From positions 1 through 6,709 of the forward strand of contig JAKMFG010000280.1 in the NCBI GenBank assembly GCA_022425565.1: a stretch of DNA of 6,709 nucleotides, in the 5' to 3' direction. Position numbers and translations under genes: made by a program. The DNA is from Alphaproteobacteria bacterium (GTDB taxonomy: Bacteria; Pseudomonadota; Alphaproteobacteria; Puniceispirillales; Puniceispirillaceae). How positions within the stretch are numbered: the first letter of the stretch is position 1; every line of letters starts with the position of its first letter. Below are positions 1 to 6,709 of this stretch, piece after piece. The notes below the pieces were generated by a model. That model saw only the letters and a list, made by a program, of their open reading frames with translations, was not told the origin of the DNA and did not search any database.

Positions 1-13
1 AGAGGCAGACCCG

Positions 14-448
14 ATGATGCAAGGACAAGATTCCCCATCCCGCGCGCCAAGGGGCCGGTCGACGCAACAAGCCAACCCGGCATCGACTGGACGCCGGCTT
101 AAGCGCAATGTACGGGTCGGCGGCCGCCGCACCACGATTGTTCTGGAAGCCTATGTCTGGGACAGCATCGACAGCATGCTGAACCGCGAAGGGGTGTCGC
201 TGGACGCCTTTTGCGCCGATGTGGACGATACCCGCCTTCATTCCAGCATGGCATCGTCGGCACGCCTTGTCGTGCTTGCCTATTTCAGACTGCTTGAACA
301 TATCAACAGCCCACCATTTGTCGATCCGGAACTACGGCAGATGGGTCGCGAGGGGACGCTCCGCGCACCAGCAGCAGCCCACCCGCCGGTGCCACTGCTG
401 CAGCTGGCGCTCAGGCGCTTTGCGCAAGACGAAGCGCGTGTTGAATAG
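14..448 (+). CDS. Ribbon-helix-helix domain DNA-binding protein (predicted regulator)
   Basis: Encodes a 144-residue cytoplasmic protein, complete at both ends. Residues about 30-94 fit the alphaproteobacterial ribbon-helix-helix domain type (RHH_4-like). A short basic beta-strand segment (KRNVRVGGRRTTIVLE, 30-45) is followed by a helix with an aromatic core (YVWDSIDSML), a turn (GVSLDAF), and a final helix starting SSARLVVLAYFRLL. In this fold the strand of a dimer usually reads the DNA major groove, so a role as a DNA-binding regulator is inferred; no target is visible. Residues 1-29 and about 95-144 are rich in Ala, Pro, Arg and Gln and look disordered. The first of two consecutive ATG codons was chosen; an AGAGG at positions 1-5 gives an 8-nt spacing. 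The last 38 bp overlap the 3' end of pyrD on the opposite strand. The family is recognised; the specific function is unknown. Confidence 0.82.
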   Translation: MMQGQDSPSRAPRGRSTQQANPASTGRRLKRNVRVGGRRTTIVLEAYVWDSIDSMLNREGVSLDAFCADVDDTRLHSSMASSARLVVLAYFRLLEHINSPPFVDPELRQMGREGTLRAPAAAHPPVPLLQLALRRFAQDEARVE

Positions 449-1511
449 CCTCGCCGGCATCGGGGATGCTGCCACGCGCCACTGCAATGCTTTCATGGCC
501 GTCGGCCTTTAGCAGCACCGCCAGCTCGCTGACCACCCGCCCGGGCAGATCGGGCCCTTCCAGCGCCAGCCCGCTATAGAGCTGCACGAGGCTGGCACCG
601 ACCAGAATCTTGGCATAGGCCTGCCAGCCGCTTGCCACCCCGCCGACACCGACAAGTGCCGGCCCATCTGCCGGCAGGCGCCGGGCAATGGCGGCAAGCA
701 CATGCGTCGCCCTCTCGAACAGGGGCGCACCCGAAAGACCGCCTGATTCAGCCGCATGCGGCGAGCGCAGCGTCTCGGGACGGGCAATAGTGGTGTTGGT
801 GGCGATCAGCCCGTCAATCCCTTCATCCAGCGCGGTGGCGCAAATGGTATCGATATCACCATCCTCGAGGTCAGGGGCGATTTTGACGAAGAGCGGGCAC
901 ATGAAACCGGCTTCGGCCATGCCGTCGCGGCCAGCGGCGATGGTACGCCGCAGATTGTCGCCTGCCTGCAGGTCACGAAGCCCCGGCGTGTTTGGCGACG
1001 AAATATTCAGCGTGATGTAGTCAGCATAGGGCACAAGACGCGCCACTGCGGTGCGGTAATCATCAGTCGGCATGTCGCTGGTCTTGTTGGCGCCGACATT
1101 GATCCCGACGATGCCGGGGTGCCTTGACGTGGTGCCGCGGCGCGCGGCAAGCCGGGCGGCCGCCTGCTCCATGCCGTTGCTGTTGAACCCGTATCGGTTG
1201 ATAACGGCCCGGTCCTGCGGCAACCGGAAGACCCGCGGGCGCGGATTGCCGGGCTGTGCAAGCGGGGTGATGGTACCAAGCTCGACATGCCCGAACCCGA
1301 GCCTGAGCGCCCCGTCCGGACAGGCCGCGTCCTTGTCGAAACCGGCAGCAAGACCGAGCGGATTATGGAAGGAAAGTCCGGCAACCTCCACCGGCATATC
1401 GTCGAGGTCGGGCGACGGCCCGATGCGGCGGCGCAATGTCTCGACAGCGGCCCGATGCGCAGCCTCGGGCGGTAGCAGCCGTGCAAGACCCGCCGCAGCG
1501 CGCCAGATCAA
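411..1511 (-). CDS. pyrD: Dihydroorotate dehydrogenase (quinone), class 2
   Basis: Oxidises dihydroorotate to orotate, the fourth step of de novo pyrimidine synthesis, using FMN and passing electrons to the quinone pool. Class 2 enzymes sit peripherally on the inner face of the cytoplasmic membrane. The protein has 366 residues, a normal class 2 length, including the N-terminal helical segment (about 1-40) that in this class forms the membrane and quinone site. Visible motifs: AAGFDKD (55-61, FMN lysine K60), NRYGFNSNG (105-113, substrate pocket), NISSPNTPGLR (169-179) whose S172 aligns with the class 2 catalytic serine, FVKIAPDL (208-215, K210), ATNTT (237-241), GVGGV (288-292, FMN phosphate) and YSGL (312-315). 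The start is a TTG overlapping the lysS stop as TTGA, with GGAG 7 nt upstream; the next Met (residue 39) would delete the quinone domain. It is probably co-transcribed with lysS. No terminator follows, because its end lies inside the convergent upstream gene. Confidence 0.96.
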   Translation of the reverse strand: MIWRAAAGLARLLPPEAAHRAAVETLRRRIGPSPDLDDMPVEVAGLSFHNPLGLAAGFDKDAACPDGALRLGFGHVELGTITPLAQPGNPRPRVFRLPQDRAVINRYGFNSNGMEQAAARLAARRGTTSRHPGIVGINVGANKTSDMPTDDYRTAVARLVPYADYITLNISSPNTPGLRDLQAGDNLRRTIAAGRDGMAEAGFMCPLFVKIAPDLEDGDIDTICATALDEGIDGLIATNTTIARPETLRSPHAAESGGLSGAPLFERATHVLAAIARRLPADGPALVGVGGVASGWQAYAKILVGASLVQLYSGLALEGPDLPGRVVSELAVLLKADGHESIAVARGSIPDAGEAIQHALRLAQSA

Positions 1512-3127
1512 GCCGCGTCTCCGCTGCCAAAAGACCCGGCAGCGAGTTCACCGGCAAGCGCTGCACGCATCAGCGCCACCGACTGGGCACGGCCATAGAG
1601 CGCAAAGAAGGAGCCCATGCGCGGCCCTTCGAACTGACCGAGAAGAACCTCGTACAGGCACTGGAACCAGGCGCGCAGATTTTCATAACCGGCATCCTTG
1701 CCAGTGGCATAGACGGCGGACTGCACAGCCTCGGCATCAGCGTCGGCAGGAAGCGCCTCGATGGTGGCGGCCAGCGTCTCGATCTGCACGGCCTCGTCGG
1801 CCGTCGGCAGACGGTAAGTCTTATGCGGGCGGACCATGTCCTGATAATAATTCACCGCATAGCCGATCATCCGGTCGAGTTCGGGATGGGTTTCGGCCGA
1901 CACGCCGGGCGCGTAGTCGCTGACATAACCCCAAACAACCGCGGGCGTCTCGGCAAGGCAGACCGAGGCAAGGTTCAGCAGCAGCGTGAAACTGACAGGC
2001 AGGCCATCCGCCTCGGGAACGCCGGCATGGATGTGCCAGGCCGGGTTCTCCAGCCTCGCCGACTCGTCCTGCTCGGCAATCTTGGTGCGGTGCTGGTAAT
2101 ATTCATCAACCGTCTTCGGGATGACTTCGAAATGCAGCCTCTTCGCCCGGCGCGGCTGCGCATACATGAACAGCGCCAGCGATTCCGGGCTGCCATAGCG
2201 AAGCCACTCCTCGACGCTGAGACCGTTACCTTTGGACTTGGAAATTTTCTCGCCGGCTGAATCAAGGAACAGCTCATAGGAGATTCCAATCGGTGGGTTA
2301 CCCCCGATTGCACGGGTGATCTTCGAGGATTGCCGCACAGATTCGATCAGGTCCTTGCCTGCCATCTCGTAATCGACGCCGAGCACGAACCAGCGCATCG
2401 CCCAGTCGGCCTTCCATTGCAGTTTGCAGGCCCCGCCGGTGACCGAGGTCTCGATCTCGGCATTGCTGTCGGGGTGGAGATAGGTGATGGCGTCGCGGTC
2501 CGGATGGGTGGCGATCACCTTGGCCTGCAGCACGCGGCCGGTGTCCGGACAGACCGGAAAGAACGGGCTGTAGGTGGCGCGACGCTCCTCGCCGAGGGTG
2601 GGCAGCATGATGTCCATGATCTTGTCGTAATGCGCCAGAACCGCACGCAGACCATCATCGAACCGCCCAGAGGTGTAACAGTCGGTCGAGCTGACAAATT
2701 CATACTCAAAGCCGAAGCCGTCAAGGAAGGCCTGCAGGCGGGCATTGTTGTGCGCACCAAAGGAGGGGTGCGTTCCGAACGGGTCGCGCACCGCTGTCAG
2801 CGGCAGGCCAAGATCGGCCTGCATCGCTTCGCCATTCGGGATGTTGTCAGGCACCTTGCGAAGGCCGTCCATATCATCCGAGAAACAGACAAGCCGGGTC
2901 TTCGCACCAGTCATCACCTCGAAAGCGTGGCGCACCATTGATGTGCGCACCACCTCGCCAAAGGTACCGATATGCGGCAGACCGGACGGGCCGTAACCTG
3001 TCTCGAACAGAACCTCGCCGTCATGATTGGCAGCGTCCAGGCGTTTGACCAGATCACGGGCCTCGGCAAAGGGCCAGGCCTTTGCGTTGCTGGCGGCGTC
3101 CCTGATGGCGGCGATGCTGTCGGTCAT
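1508..3127 (-). CDS. lysS: Lysine--tRNA ligase, class I (archaeal-type LysRS)
   Basis: Charges tRNA-Lys with lysine in the cytoplasm using ATP. This is the class I Rossmann-fold enzyme (also called LysK), unrelated in fold to the class II LysRS of most bacteria; many Alphaproteobacteria have the class I form, as do archaea. The protein has 539 residues. The HIGH signature is PHIG (51-54) within GPSGLPHIGT; the KMSKS signature is KISKS (294-298) followed by KGNG. A conserved core (CPDTGRVL about 193-200, then the KLQWKADWAMRWFVLGVDYEMAGKD stretch about 235-259) lies between them. Residues about 300-539 form the helical anticodon-binding part, ending with the family-typical LYEVLLGQFEGPRMGSFFALYG. 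The start MTDSIAAIRDA was chosen because it matches the usual N-terminus and has AGGA 10 nt upstream; an in-frame extension to 3235 adds 36 residues unlike the family. Its stop overlaps the pyrD start, indicating one operon. Confidence 0.96.
   Translation of the reverse strand: MTDSIAAIRDAASNAKAWPFAEARDLVKRLDAANHDGEVLFETGYGPSGLPHIGTFGEVVRTSMVRHAFEVMTGAKTRLVCFSDDMDGLRKVPDNIPNGEAMQADLGLPLTAVRDPFGTHPSFGAHNNARLQAFLDGFGFEYEFVSSTDCYTSGRFDDGLRAVLAHYDKIMDIMLPTLGEERRATYSPFFPVCPDTGRVLQAKVIATHPDRDAITYLHPDSNAEIETSVTGGACKLQWKADWAMRWFVLGVDYEMAGKDLIESVRQSSKITRAIGGNPPIGISYELFLDSAGEKISKSKGNGLSVEEWLRYGSPESLALFMYAQPRRAKRLHFEVIPKTVDEYYQHRTKIAEQDESARLENPAWHIHAGVPEADGLPVSFTLLLNLASVCLAETPAVVWGYVSDYAPGVSAETHPELDRMIGYAVNYYQDMVRPHKTYRLPTADEAVQIETLAATIEALPADADAEAVQSAVYATGKDAGYENLRAWFQCLYEVLLGQFEGPRMGSFFALYGRAQSVALMRAALAGELAAGSFGSGDAA
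1519..1522 (-). promoter_or_regulatory. Ribosome binding site for pyrD, inside the lysS 3' end
   Basis: On the minus strand GGAG lies 7 nt before the TTG at 1511-1509. It sits within the last codons of lysS. No ATG or GTG lies nearby in frame, and the site together with the TTGA overlap decides the TTG start. Re-initiation by ribosomes finishing lysS is the likely route of translation (inference). Confidence 0.6.
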
Positions 3128-3137
3128 GATGATCGGA

Positions 3138-3141
3138 TCCT
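3138..3141 (-). promoter_or_regulatory. Ribosome binding site for lysS
   Basis: AGGA on the minus strand ends 10 nt before the ATG at 3127-3125. It favours the MTDS start over the upstream in-frame Met at 3235, which would add a segment not expected in class I LysRS. Confidence 0.5.
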
Positions 3142-3194
3142 GTCTGGCAATTCGGCCCGGAGCCGCAATTCTGGATCGCCCCGGGGTGGCGCCA

Positions 3195-3223
3195 TCTATG
3201 CCGGAAAAGCCGCAGTCAGGCAA
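3195..3223 (-). promoter_or_regulatory. Candidate promoter of the lysS-pyrD operon
   Basis: On the minus strand a TTGCCT (3223-3218) and a CATAGA (3200-3195) are separated by 17 bp. They match the sigma-70 consensus at 4 of 6 and 3 of 6 positions. Transcription from here would give a leader of about 60 nt before the lysS ATG. The match is weak and rests on position as much as sequence. Confidence 0.22.
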
Positions 3224-3280
3224 GATCATTGCCATTCAACAACAGAAGGTTGGAGCCGTCACCGCACCAATCCAGTACCG

Positions 3281-3301
3281 ATCTCTTGCCAATCTCTTAC
3301 C
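3281..3301. repeat. Tandem 10-bp direct repeat in the divergent intergenic region
   Basis: ATCTCTTGCC (3281-3290) and ATCTCTTACC (3292-3301) match at 9 of 10 positions and repeat with an 11-bp period, about one helical turn. They lie between the divergent lysS and helicase genes, upstream of both promoter candidates. The pair could be an operator for a regulator binding one face of DNA, or chance; only two copies are present. Confidence 0.3.
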
Positions 3302-3361
3302 GGGCCTGTGGCGGGTTCGGGCCATATGAAGAGCACGCTGGAAGCGTCTCCTGATTGACGC

Positions 3362-3367
3362 TATATC
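3362..3367 (+). promoter_or_regulatory. Candidate -10 element immediately upstream of the helicase ATG
   Basis: TATATC matches the TATAAT consensus at 4 of 6 positions. It ends 6 nt before the A of the ATG at 3374, where a transcription start would normally fall. The -35 region at 17-bp spacing (TGGAAG, 3339-3344) is poor, 3 of 6. No Shine-Dalgarno sequence lies before this ATG. If real, this promoter would make a leaderless mRNA. Confidence 0.25.
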
Positions 3368-3373
3368 AAATCG

Positions 3374-6190
3374 ATGCAACAGCCGCCCTTCGACAGCCAT
3401 ATATCCACGGGAAGCGCTCTCGGGATTGCCGTTCCCGAGCTGCACAGCGCGCCGGTCTTCTACCCGGCGGGAACGCGGCTGATCTGGATTACCGAAGCCG
3501 GCGAAATCGACAGCATCGATCGCGGCGAGGCGGTGATGCGGCTTCGTGCCTCGGTGCCGGTCATCTGCCACCGCAGATGGAGCGAGGCCCGCGCCGGCAC
3601 CGAGATCGAGGCCTGTCTCGATGTCATGGAGCTGTTTGCCTTTGTGCGGCCGGCGCGGTTCTGCCTGCCGACCCCGCGCGGACTGGCGGCGCAGCTGTCG
3701 CTTCCTTTGCCGAACGGGGCAGAGGACATGGCCGCCCTGCTGCCGCGTGCCGCCTTCGCGCTTCTCGACGAGCTGGCAGCCGGCGAAGAACGGCCGCGCC
3801 GCGAGGCCGGGGCCATCGCCACCATGATGACGGCGTCGGGCTGGCCATGGGGCCCCATCGTGCTGGCGCATCTGGGACTGCCGCTGCCGCCAAACGCCCC
3901 GCCGGACGGACGCATGGCCTCGATCTTTGGACGGCTTCCCGAATATAATGAATTCTCGGCCACCCCACCGCCGGGGAGCACACCGATCCCGCCGGACGCG
4001 GCCCGTGACAGGCTTGGCCAGATGCTTGGCGACGGCTCCGAACTGCGCGAAAGCCAGGCGGATTACGCGGCCGCGCTTGCCGCCGGATTCGACCGGCCGG
4101 ATGCCGGGCCGCTTCCGGCCATGGTGCTGGCCGAGGCGGGAACAGGCACCGGCAAGACGCTCGGCTATCTGGCGCCGGCGACGCTGTGGGCCGAAACCAA
4201 CGGTGCGCCAGTCTGGATTTCCACCTATACCCGCACGCTGCAGCACCAGATCGCCTCGGAGCTCACCCGCCTCTATCCGGACGCCACCAGCCGCGCGCGC
4301 AAGGTGGTGATCCGCAAGGGGCGCGAGAACTATCTATGCCTTCTCAATCTTGAAGAGACGCTCGGCCAGCTTGGCGGGGCGCCGCGCAGGGGCACGGCGC
4401 TGGGGCTGATGGCGCGCTGGGCCGGGGCGAGCGGCGACGGCGACCTGACTGGCCCAACCTTTCCGGCCTGGCTGACAGACCTTGTGGGACGCGCCCAGAC
4501 CATCGGCCTTGCCGACCGTCGGGGCGAGTGCATCCACAGCGCCTGTGCGCATTACAACCGCTGCTTCGTCGAGAAATCGACAAGGCGGGCCCGCCGCGCC
4601 GATATCGTCATCAGCAACCATGCGCTGGTGATGATCAACGCCGCCTATGCCCCGCCGGTGGAGGCCGAAACCGACAGGAGGCGGCCGACCCGCTATGTGT
4701 TCGACGAGGGACATCATCTGTTTGACGCCGCCGACAGCGCCTTTTCCATCTATCTGAGCGCGCAGGAATCGGCCGAGCTTCGCAACTGGATTCGCGGTGC
4801 AGAGGACGGGCGACGTGGCCGCGCGCGCGGCCTGAAACGGCGGATCGGCGAGCTGCTTGCCGATGATCCTGCTGCGCTTGCAGATCTCGACATCGCGCTT
4901 GAGGCAGCGCGCGCCCTGCCTGGCCAGGGATGGCAGAAGCGTATCAGCAACGCCTCGCCCGTCGGCCCGGCAGAAACGTTTTTCATGACGTTGCGACAGA
5001 CGCTTTACGCACGGGTCGAAGATTCGACCAGCCCCTATGATCTGCAGGCGCATTTCCATCCGGCACCTGACGAGCTGGCCAGGGCAGCCGAACCGCTTCG
5101 TGCCGCCCTTGCCGAGCTCGGCGCCCCGCTTCGCAAGCTGGCCGCAGGTCTGAAGTCCATTCTTGATGACCGCGCCGATGAACTGGAATCAACCGAACGC
5201 TCGCGGCTCGAAGGGGCCATTCGTGGTCTCGAGCTTCGCGCCTCGGGCCCGGTCTCGGGCTGGCAGGGGCTTCTGGAGGGGGCTCTGAGCGGACCCTCCG
5301 ACGGCTTTGTCGACTGGATGCAGATCGACCGCATCGACGGCACCGACCGCGATGTCGGGGTGGCGCGGCACTGGCTCGACCCGACGATTCCCTTCGCCCA
5401 TACCGTGCTCGAACCGGCCCACGGCGTCGCCATCACCTCGGCAACGCTTCGCGACATGCCGCCGCCATCGGCCGATAACAGCCCGCCCGCCCCGGCGGCT
5501 GGCTGGGAATCGGCACTGACCATGACCGGCGCGCTGCATCTGGAACATCCATCGATGCGTGCGGCGTTCGACTCGCCCTTCGACTATCCGGAACAGACCC
5601 GCATCCTCGTGGTCAACGACCTCGAGCGTGAACGCCCGCAGGCGACAGCGGCAGCGATGGCATCGCTGATGCTGACGGCTGGCGGCGGTGCGCTGGGCCT
5701 GTTCACCGCCATCCGCCGGCTTCGTGCCGTGCATCCGGAACTGGTGCGCCGGCTGGAGGCAGAGGGGCTGCCGCTCTATGCGCAGCATGTCGACAGGATG
5801 AACCTTCAGACGCTGCTGCAGATCTTCCGCGAGGAGCCGCATTCCTGCCTGCTGGGAACCGACGCGGTGCGCGACGGCATTGATGTGCCCGGCGAGGCGC
5901 TGCGGCTGATCATCTTCGACCGTATGCCATGGCCACGGGCCGACATCCTGTTCAAGGCGCGGGCTGAATGGCAGGGGCGCGATGCCTGGGTCGACCGGGT
6001 GACGCGGCTGAAGCTGCGCCAGGCCTTTGGCAGGCTGATCCGGCGCGCCACCGACCGCGGCGTCTTCGTGATGCTGGACAGCCGCCTGCCGACGAGGCTG
6101 ACATCCGCCTTCCCACCCGGGGTTCGGGTGGAACGGGTCGGCCTCGCCGAGGCCGTGCGCATCACCGGTGAATTTCTGAAAGACCAGTAA
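3374..6190 (+). CDS. ATP-dependent DNA helicase, DinG/YoaA/XPD-like with probable Fe-S cluster
   Basis: A 938-residue superfamily 2 helicase expected to unwind DNA 5'-3' in repair or in removing replication blocks (family knowledge; the exact role is not shown here). Motifs in order: RESQADY (225-231, Q-motif-like), AEAGTGTGKT (253-262, Walker A, K261), ISTYTRTLQHQ (282-292, Ia), DEGH (444-447, Walker B), TSATL (688-692, III), LGTDAVRDGIDVPG (827-840, V) and QAFGRLIRR (883-891, VI). Cysteines C322, C386, C391 and C397 lie between Walker A and DEGH, as the 4Fe-4S ligands do in XPD and DinG, followed by the typical ADIVISNHALVM. Residues 450-680 should hold the arch-like insertion. Residues 1-200 form a separate domain with HRRWS and ELFAFVRPARFCLPTPRGLA that may be a decayed exonuclease fold. 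ATG 3374 is the only plausible start: the frame is closed by TGA at 3356-3358. There is no clear ribosome binding site. It is transcribed divergently from lysS, and no terminator is visible on this strand after its stop. Confidence 0.9.
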   Translation: MQQPPFDSHISTGSALGIAVPELHSAPVFYPAGTRLIWITEAGEIDSIDRGEAVMRLRASVPVICHRRWSEARAGTEIEACLDVMELFAFVRPARFCLPTPRGLAAQLSLPLPNGAEDMAALLPRAAFALLDELAAGEERPRREAGAIATMMTASGWPWGPIVLAHLGLPLPPNAPPDGRMASIFGRLPEYNEFSATPPPGSTPIPPDAARDRLGQMLGDGSELRESQADYAAALAAGFDRPDAGPLPAMVLAEAGTGTGKTLGYLAPATLWAETNGAPVWISTYTRTLQHQIASELTRLYPDATSRARKVVIRKGRENYLCLLNLEETLGQLGGAPRRGTALGLMARWAGASGDGDLTGPTFPAWLTDLVGRAQTIGLADRRGECIHSACAHYNRCFVEKSTRRARRADIVISNHALVMINAAYAPPVEAETDRRRPTRYVFDEGHHLFDAADSAFSIYLSAQESAELRNWIRGAEDGRRGRARGLKRRIGELLADDPAALADLDIALEAARALPGQGWQKRISNASPVGPAETFFMTLRQTLYARVEDSTSPYDLQAHFHPAPDELARAAEPLRAALAELGAPLRKLAAGLKSILDDRADELESTERSRLEGAIRGLELRASGPVSGWQGLLEGALSGPSDGFVDWMQIDRIDGTDRDVGVARHWLDPTIPFAHTVLEPAHGVAITSATLRDMPPPSADNSPPAPAAGWESALTMTGALHLEHPSMRAAFDSPFDYPEQTRILVVNDLERERPQATAAAMASLMLTAGGGALGLFTAIRRLRAVHPELVRRLEAEGLPLYAQHVDRMNLQTLLQIFREEPHSCLLGTDAVRDGIDVPGEALRLIIFDRMPWPRADILFKARAEWQGRDAWVDRVTRLKLRQAFGRLIRRATDRGVFVMLDSRLPTRLTSAFPPGVRVERVGLAEAVRITGEFLKDQ

Positions 6191-6215
6191 AGACACGCTG
6201 GCAAGAGCGGGGCTA

Positions 6216-6245
6216 ATAAAAAAGACCGGAGGGTCGCCCCTCCGG
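6216..6245 (-). terminator. Rho-independent terminator of groEL
   Basis: A perfect 8-bp GC-rich stem pairs 6226-6233 with 6238-6245 around a 4-nt loop (6234-6237). On the minus strand it is followed by TC and six T (6223-6218), then ATTA. It begins 29 nt after the groEL stop. The plus strand lacks a T-run after the stem, so it should not end helicase transcripts efficiently. Confidence 0.9.
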
Positions 6246-6274
6246 CCTGATGTCTTCTGCGATGGGTATGGGAC

Positions 6275-6709
6275 TTAGAAGCCCATGCCACCCATACCGC
6301 CCATGCCACCCATGTCAGGTGCTGCCGGGCCGGCGTCCTTCGGATCGGCCGGCTGGTCAGCGACCATCGCCTCGGTGGTGATCAGAAGGCCGGCAACGGA
6401 TGCGGCGTTCTGCAGCGAGGAACGGACAACCTTGGTCGGGTCGATGACGCCGGCCTTCACCATGTCGGTAAAGGTGCCGGTGGCGGCATCATAGCCTTCG
6501 TTGGCGTCCTTGCTCTCGAGAAGCTTGCCGACGATGACCGAACCCTCGGCACCGGCATTCTCGGCAATGTTGCGGGCCGGGGACTGCAGGGCGCGGCGCA
6601 CGATCTCGACGCCGACCTCCTGGTCACGGTTCGCGGGCTTCAGCTTGTCGAGAATGGCGATCGACTTGACCAGCGCCACACCGCCACCGGGCACGATGCC
6701 CTCTTCGAC
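6275..6709 (-). CDS. groEL: Chaperonin GroEL (60 kDa), C-terminal part, cut by window edge
   Basis: GroEL forms the double-ring ATP-driven folding chamber that works with GroES in the cytoplasm. Only the last 144 residues are present; the reading frame stays open to the right edge, entering as [14 protein letters not shown], the return into the equatorial domain. Further signatures are [27 protein letters not shown], the nucleotide-site [14 protein letters not shown] (its Asp matches E. coli D495), and [15 protein letters not shown]. The tail ends in GGM repeats ([11 protein letters not shown]), the flexible C-terminus that projects into the cavity. The ending GMGF differs slightly from the MDF or MM endings common elsewhere. 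The internal Met some gene callers would use near 6694 is a GTG valine codon, not a start. The remaining gene, and probably groES, should lie beyond the window. It is followed by a strong terminator. Confidence 0.98.
   Translation of the reverse strand, partial: VEEGIVPGGGVALVKSIAILDKLKPANRDQEVGVEIVRRALQSPARNIAENAGAEGSVIVGKLLESKDANEGYDAATGTFTDMVKAGVIDPTKVVRSSLQNAASVAGLLITTEAMVADQPADPKDAGPAAPDMGGMGGMGGMGF

Noticed and set aside
371..401. Hairpin just past the pyrD stop (GCAGCAG/CTGCTGC), considered as a pyrD terminator
   Set aside because: Long 17-nt loop and no T-run afterwards on the minus strand; it lies in the Ala-rich coding tail of the RHH gene and is explained by its repeated codons.
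1436..2260. 274-residue open frame on the plus strand (with further long frames at 1072-1923 and 2330-2941)
   Set aside because: Antisense to the well-supported lysS and pyrD genes; shadow frames produced by GC-rich third positions.
3128..3235. 36-residue N-terminal extension of lysS from an upstream Met
   Set aside because: The internal MTDS start fits the family N-terminus and has AGGA upstream, and the extension would include the candidate promoter region.
3355..3360. TTGACG, a good -35 hexamer, just before the helicase gene
   Set aside because: At normal spacing its -10 would fall after the ATG at 3374, so it cannot drive the annotated start.
3236..4246. 336-residue open frame on the minus strand
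   Set aside because: Antisense to the helicase N-terminal half. Arg/Gly/His-rich low-complexity composition with no domain; typical shadow frame in high-GC DNA.
5189..6196. 335-residue open frame on the minus strand
   Set aside because: Antisense to the helicase C-terminal half, where motifs III-VI are intact on the plus strand. No recognisable domain and no ribosome binding site considered convincing.
6278..6313. Short repetitive sequence at the groEL 3' end
   Set aside because: It encodes the standard GGM-repeat tail of GroEL, not a separate repeat element.
1..6709. Search for CRISPR arrays, insertion sequences, tRNA genes, attachment sites and riboswitches
   Set aside because: No regularly spaced repeats, transposase or integrase frames, terminal inverted repeats or tRNA-like folds were seen; nearly all DNA is accounted for by housekeeping genes.

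Overview
The window reads as ordinary high-GC alphaproteobacterial chromosome. It has strong GC bias at third codon positions, a class I (archaeal-type) lysyl-tRNA synthetase, a ribbon-helix-helix protein of a type common in Alphaproteobacteria, a quinone-linked dihydroorotate dehydrogenase, and a GroEL tail most like alphaproteobacterial ones. The order or genus cannot be fixed from this sequence alone. I see no mobile element, CRISPR array, tRNA, rRNA or sign of recent transfer.

Layout, left to right. (1) 14-448 (+): a small ribbon-helix-helix DNA-binding protein. It converges on pyrD and overlaps its 3' end by 38 bp. (2) 411-1511 (-): pyrD, class 2 dihydroorotate dehydrogenase, with a TTG start overlapping the lysS stop in a 4-bp TTGA. 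(3) 1508-3127 (-): lysS, class I lysyl-tRNA synthetase. lysS and pyrD look like a two-gene, translationally coupled operon. (4) 3128-3373: a 246-bp divergent intergenic region with weak promoter candidates facing both ways and a short tandem repeat. (5) 3374-6190 (+): a 938-residue superfamily 2 helicase of the DinG/YoaA/XPD type, with four cysteines placed for an iron-sulfur cluster and an N-terminal domain that may be a decayed DnaQ-like exonuclease. (6) 6191-6274: a short intergenic region with a clear intrinsic terminator serving groEL. (7) 6275-6709 (-): the C-terminal quarter of GroEL, cut by the window edge.

The genes are mostly housekeeping: pyrimidine synthesis, tRNA charging, DNA repair or replication, and protein folding. 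No shared pathway links all of them; the tight coupling is between lysS and pyrD. I found no convincing new multi-gene system. The points most worth a second look are the helicase N-terminal domain, the possible leaderless start of the helicase gene, the TTG-coupled start of pyrD, and the uncharacterised ribbon-helix-helix protein overlapping pyrD.
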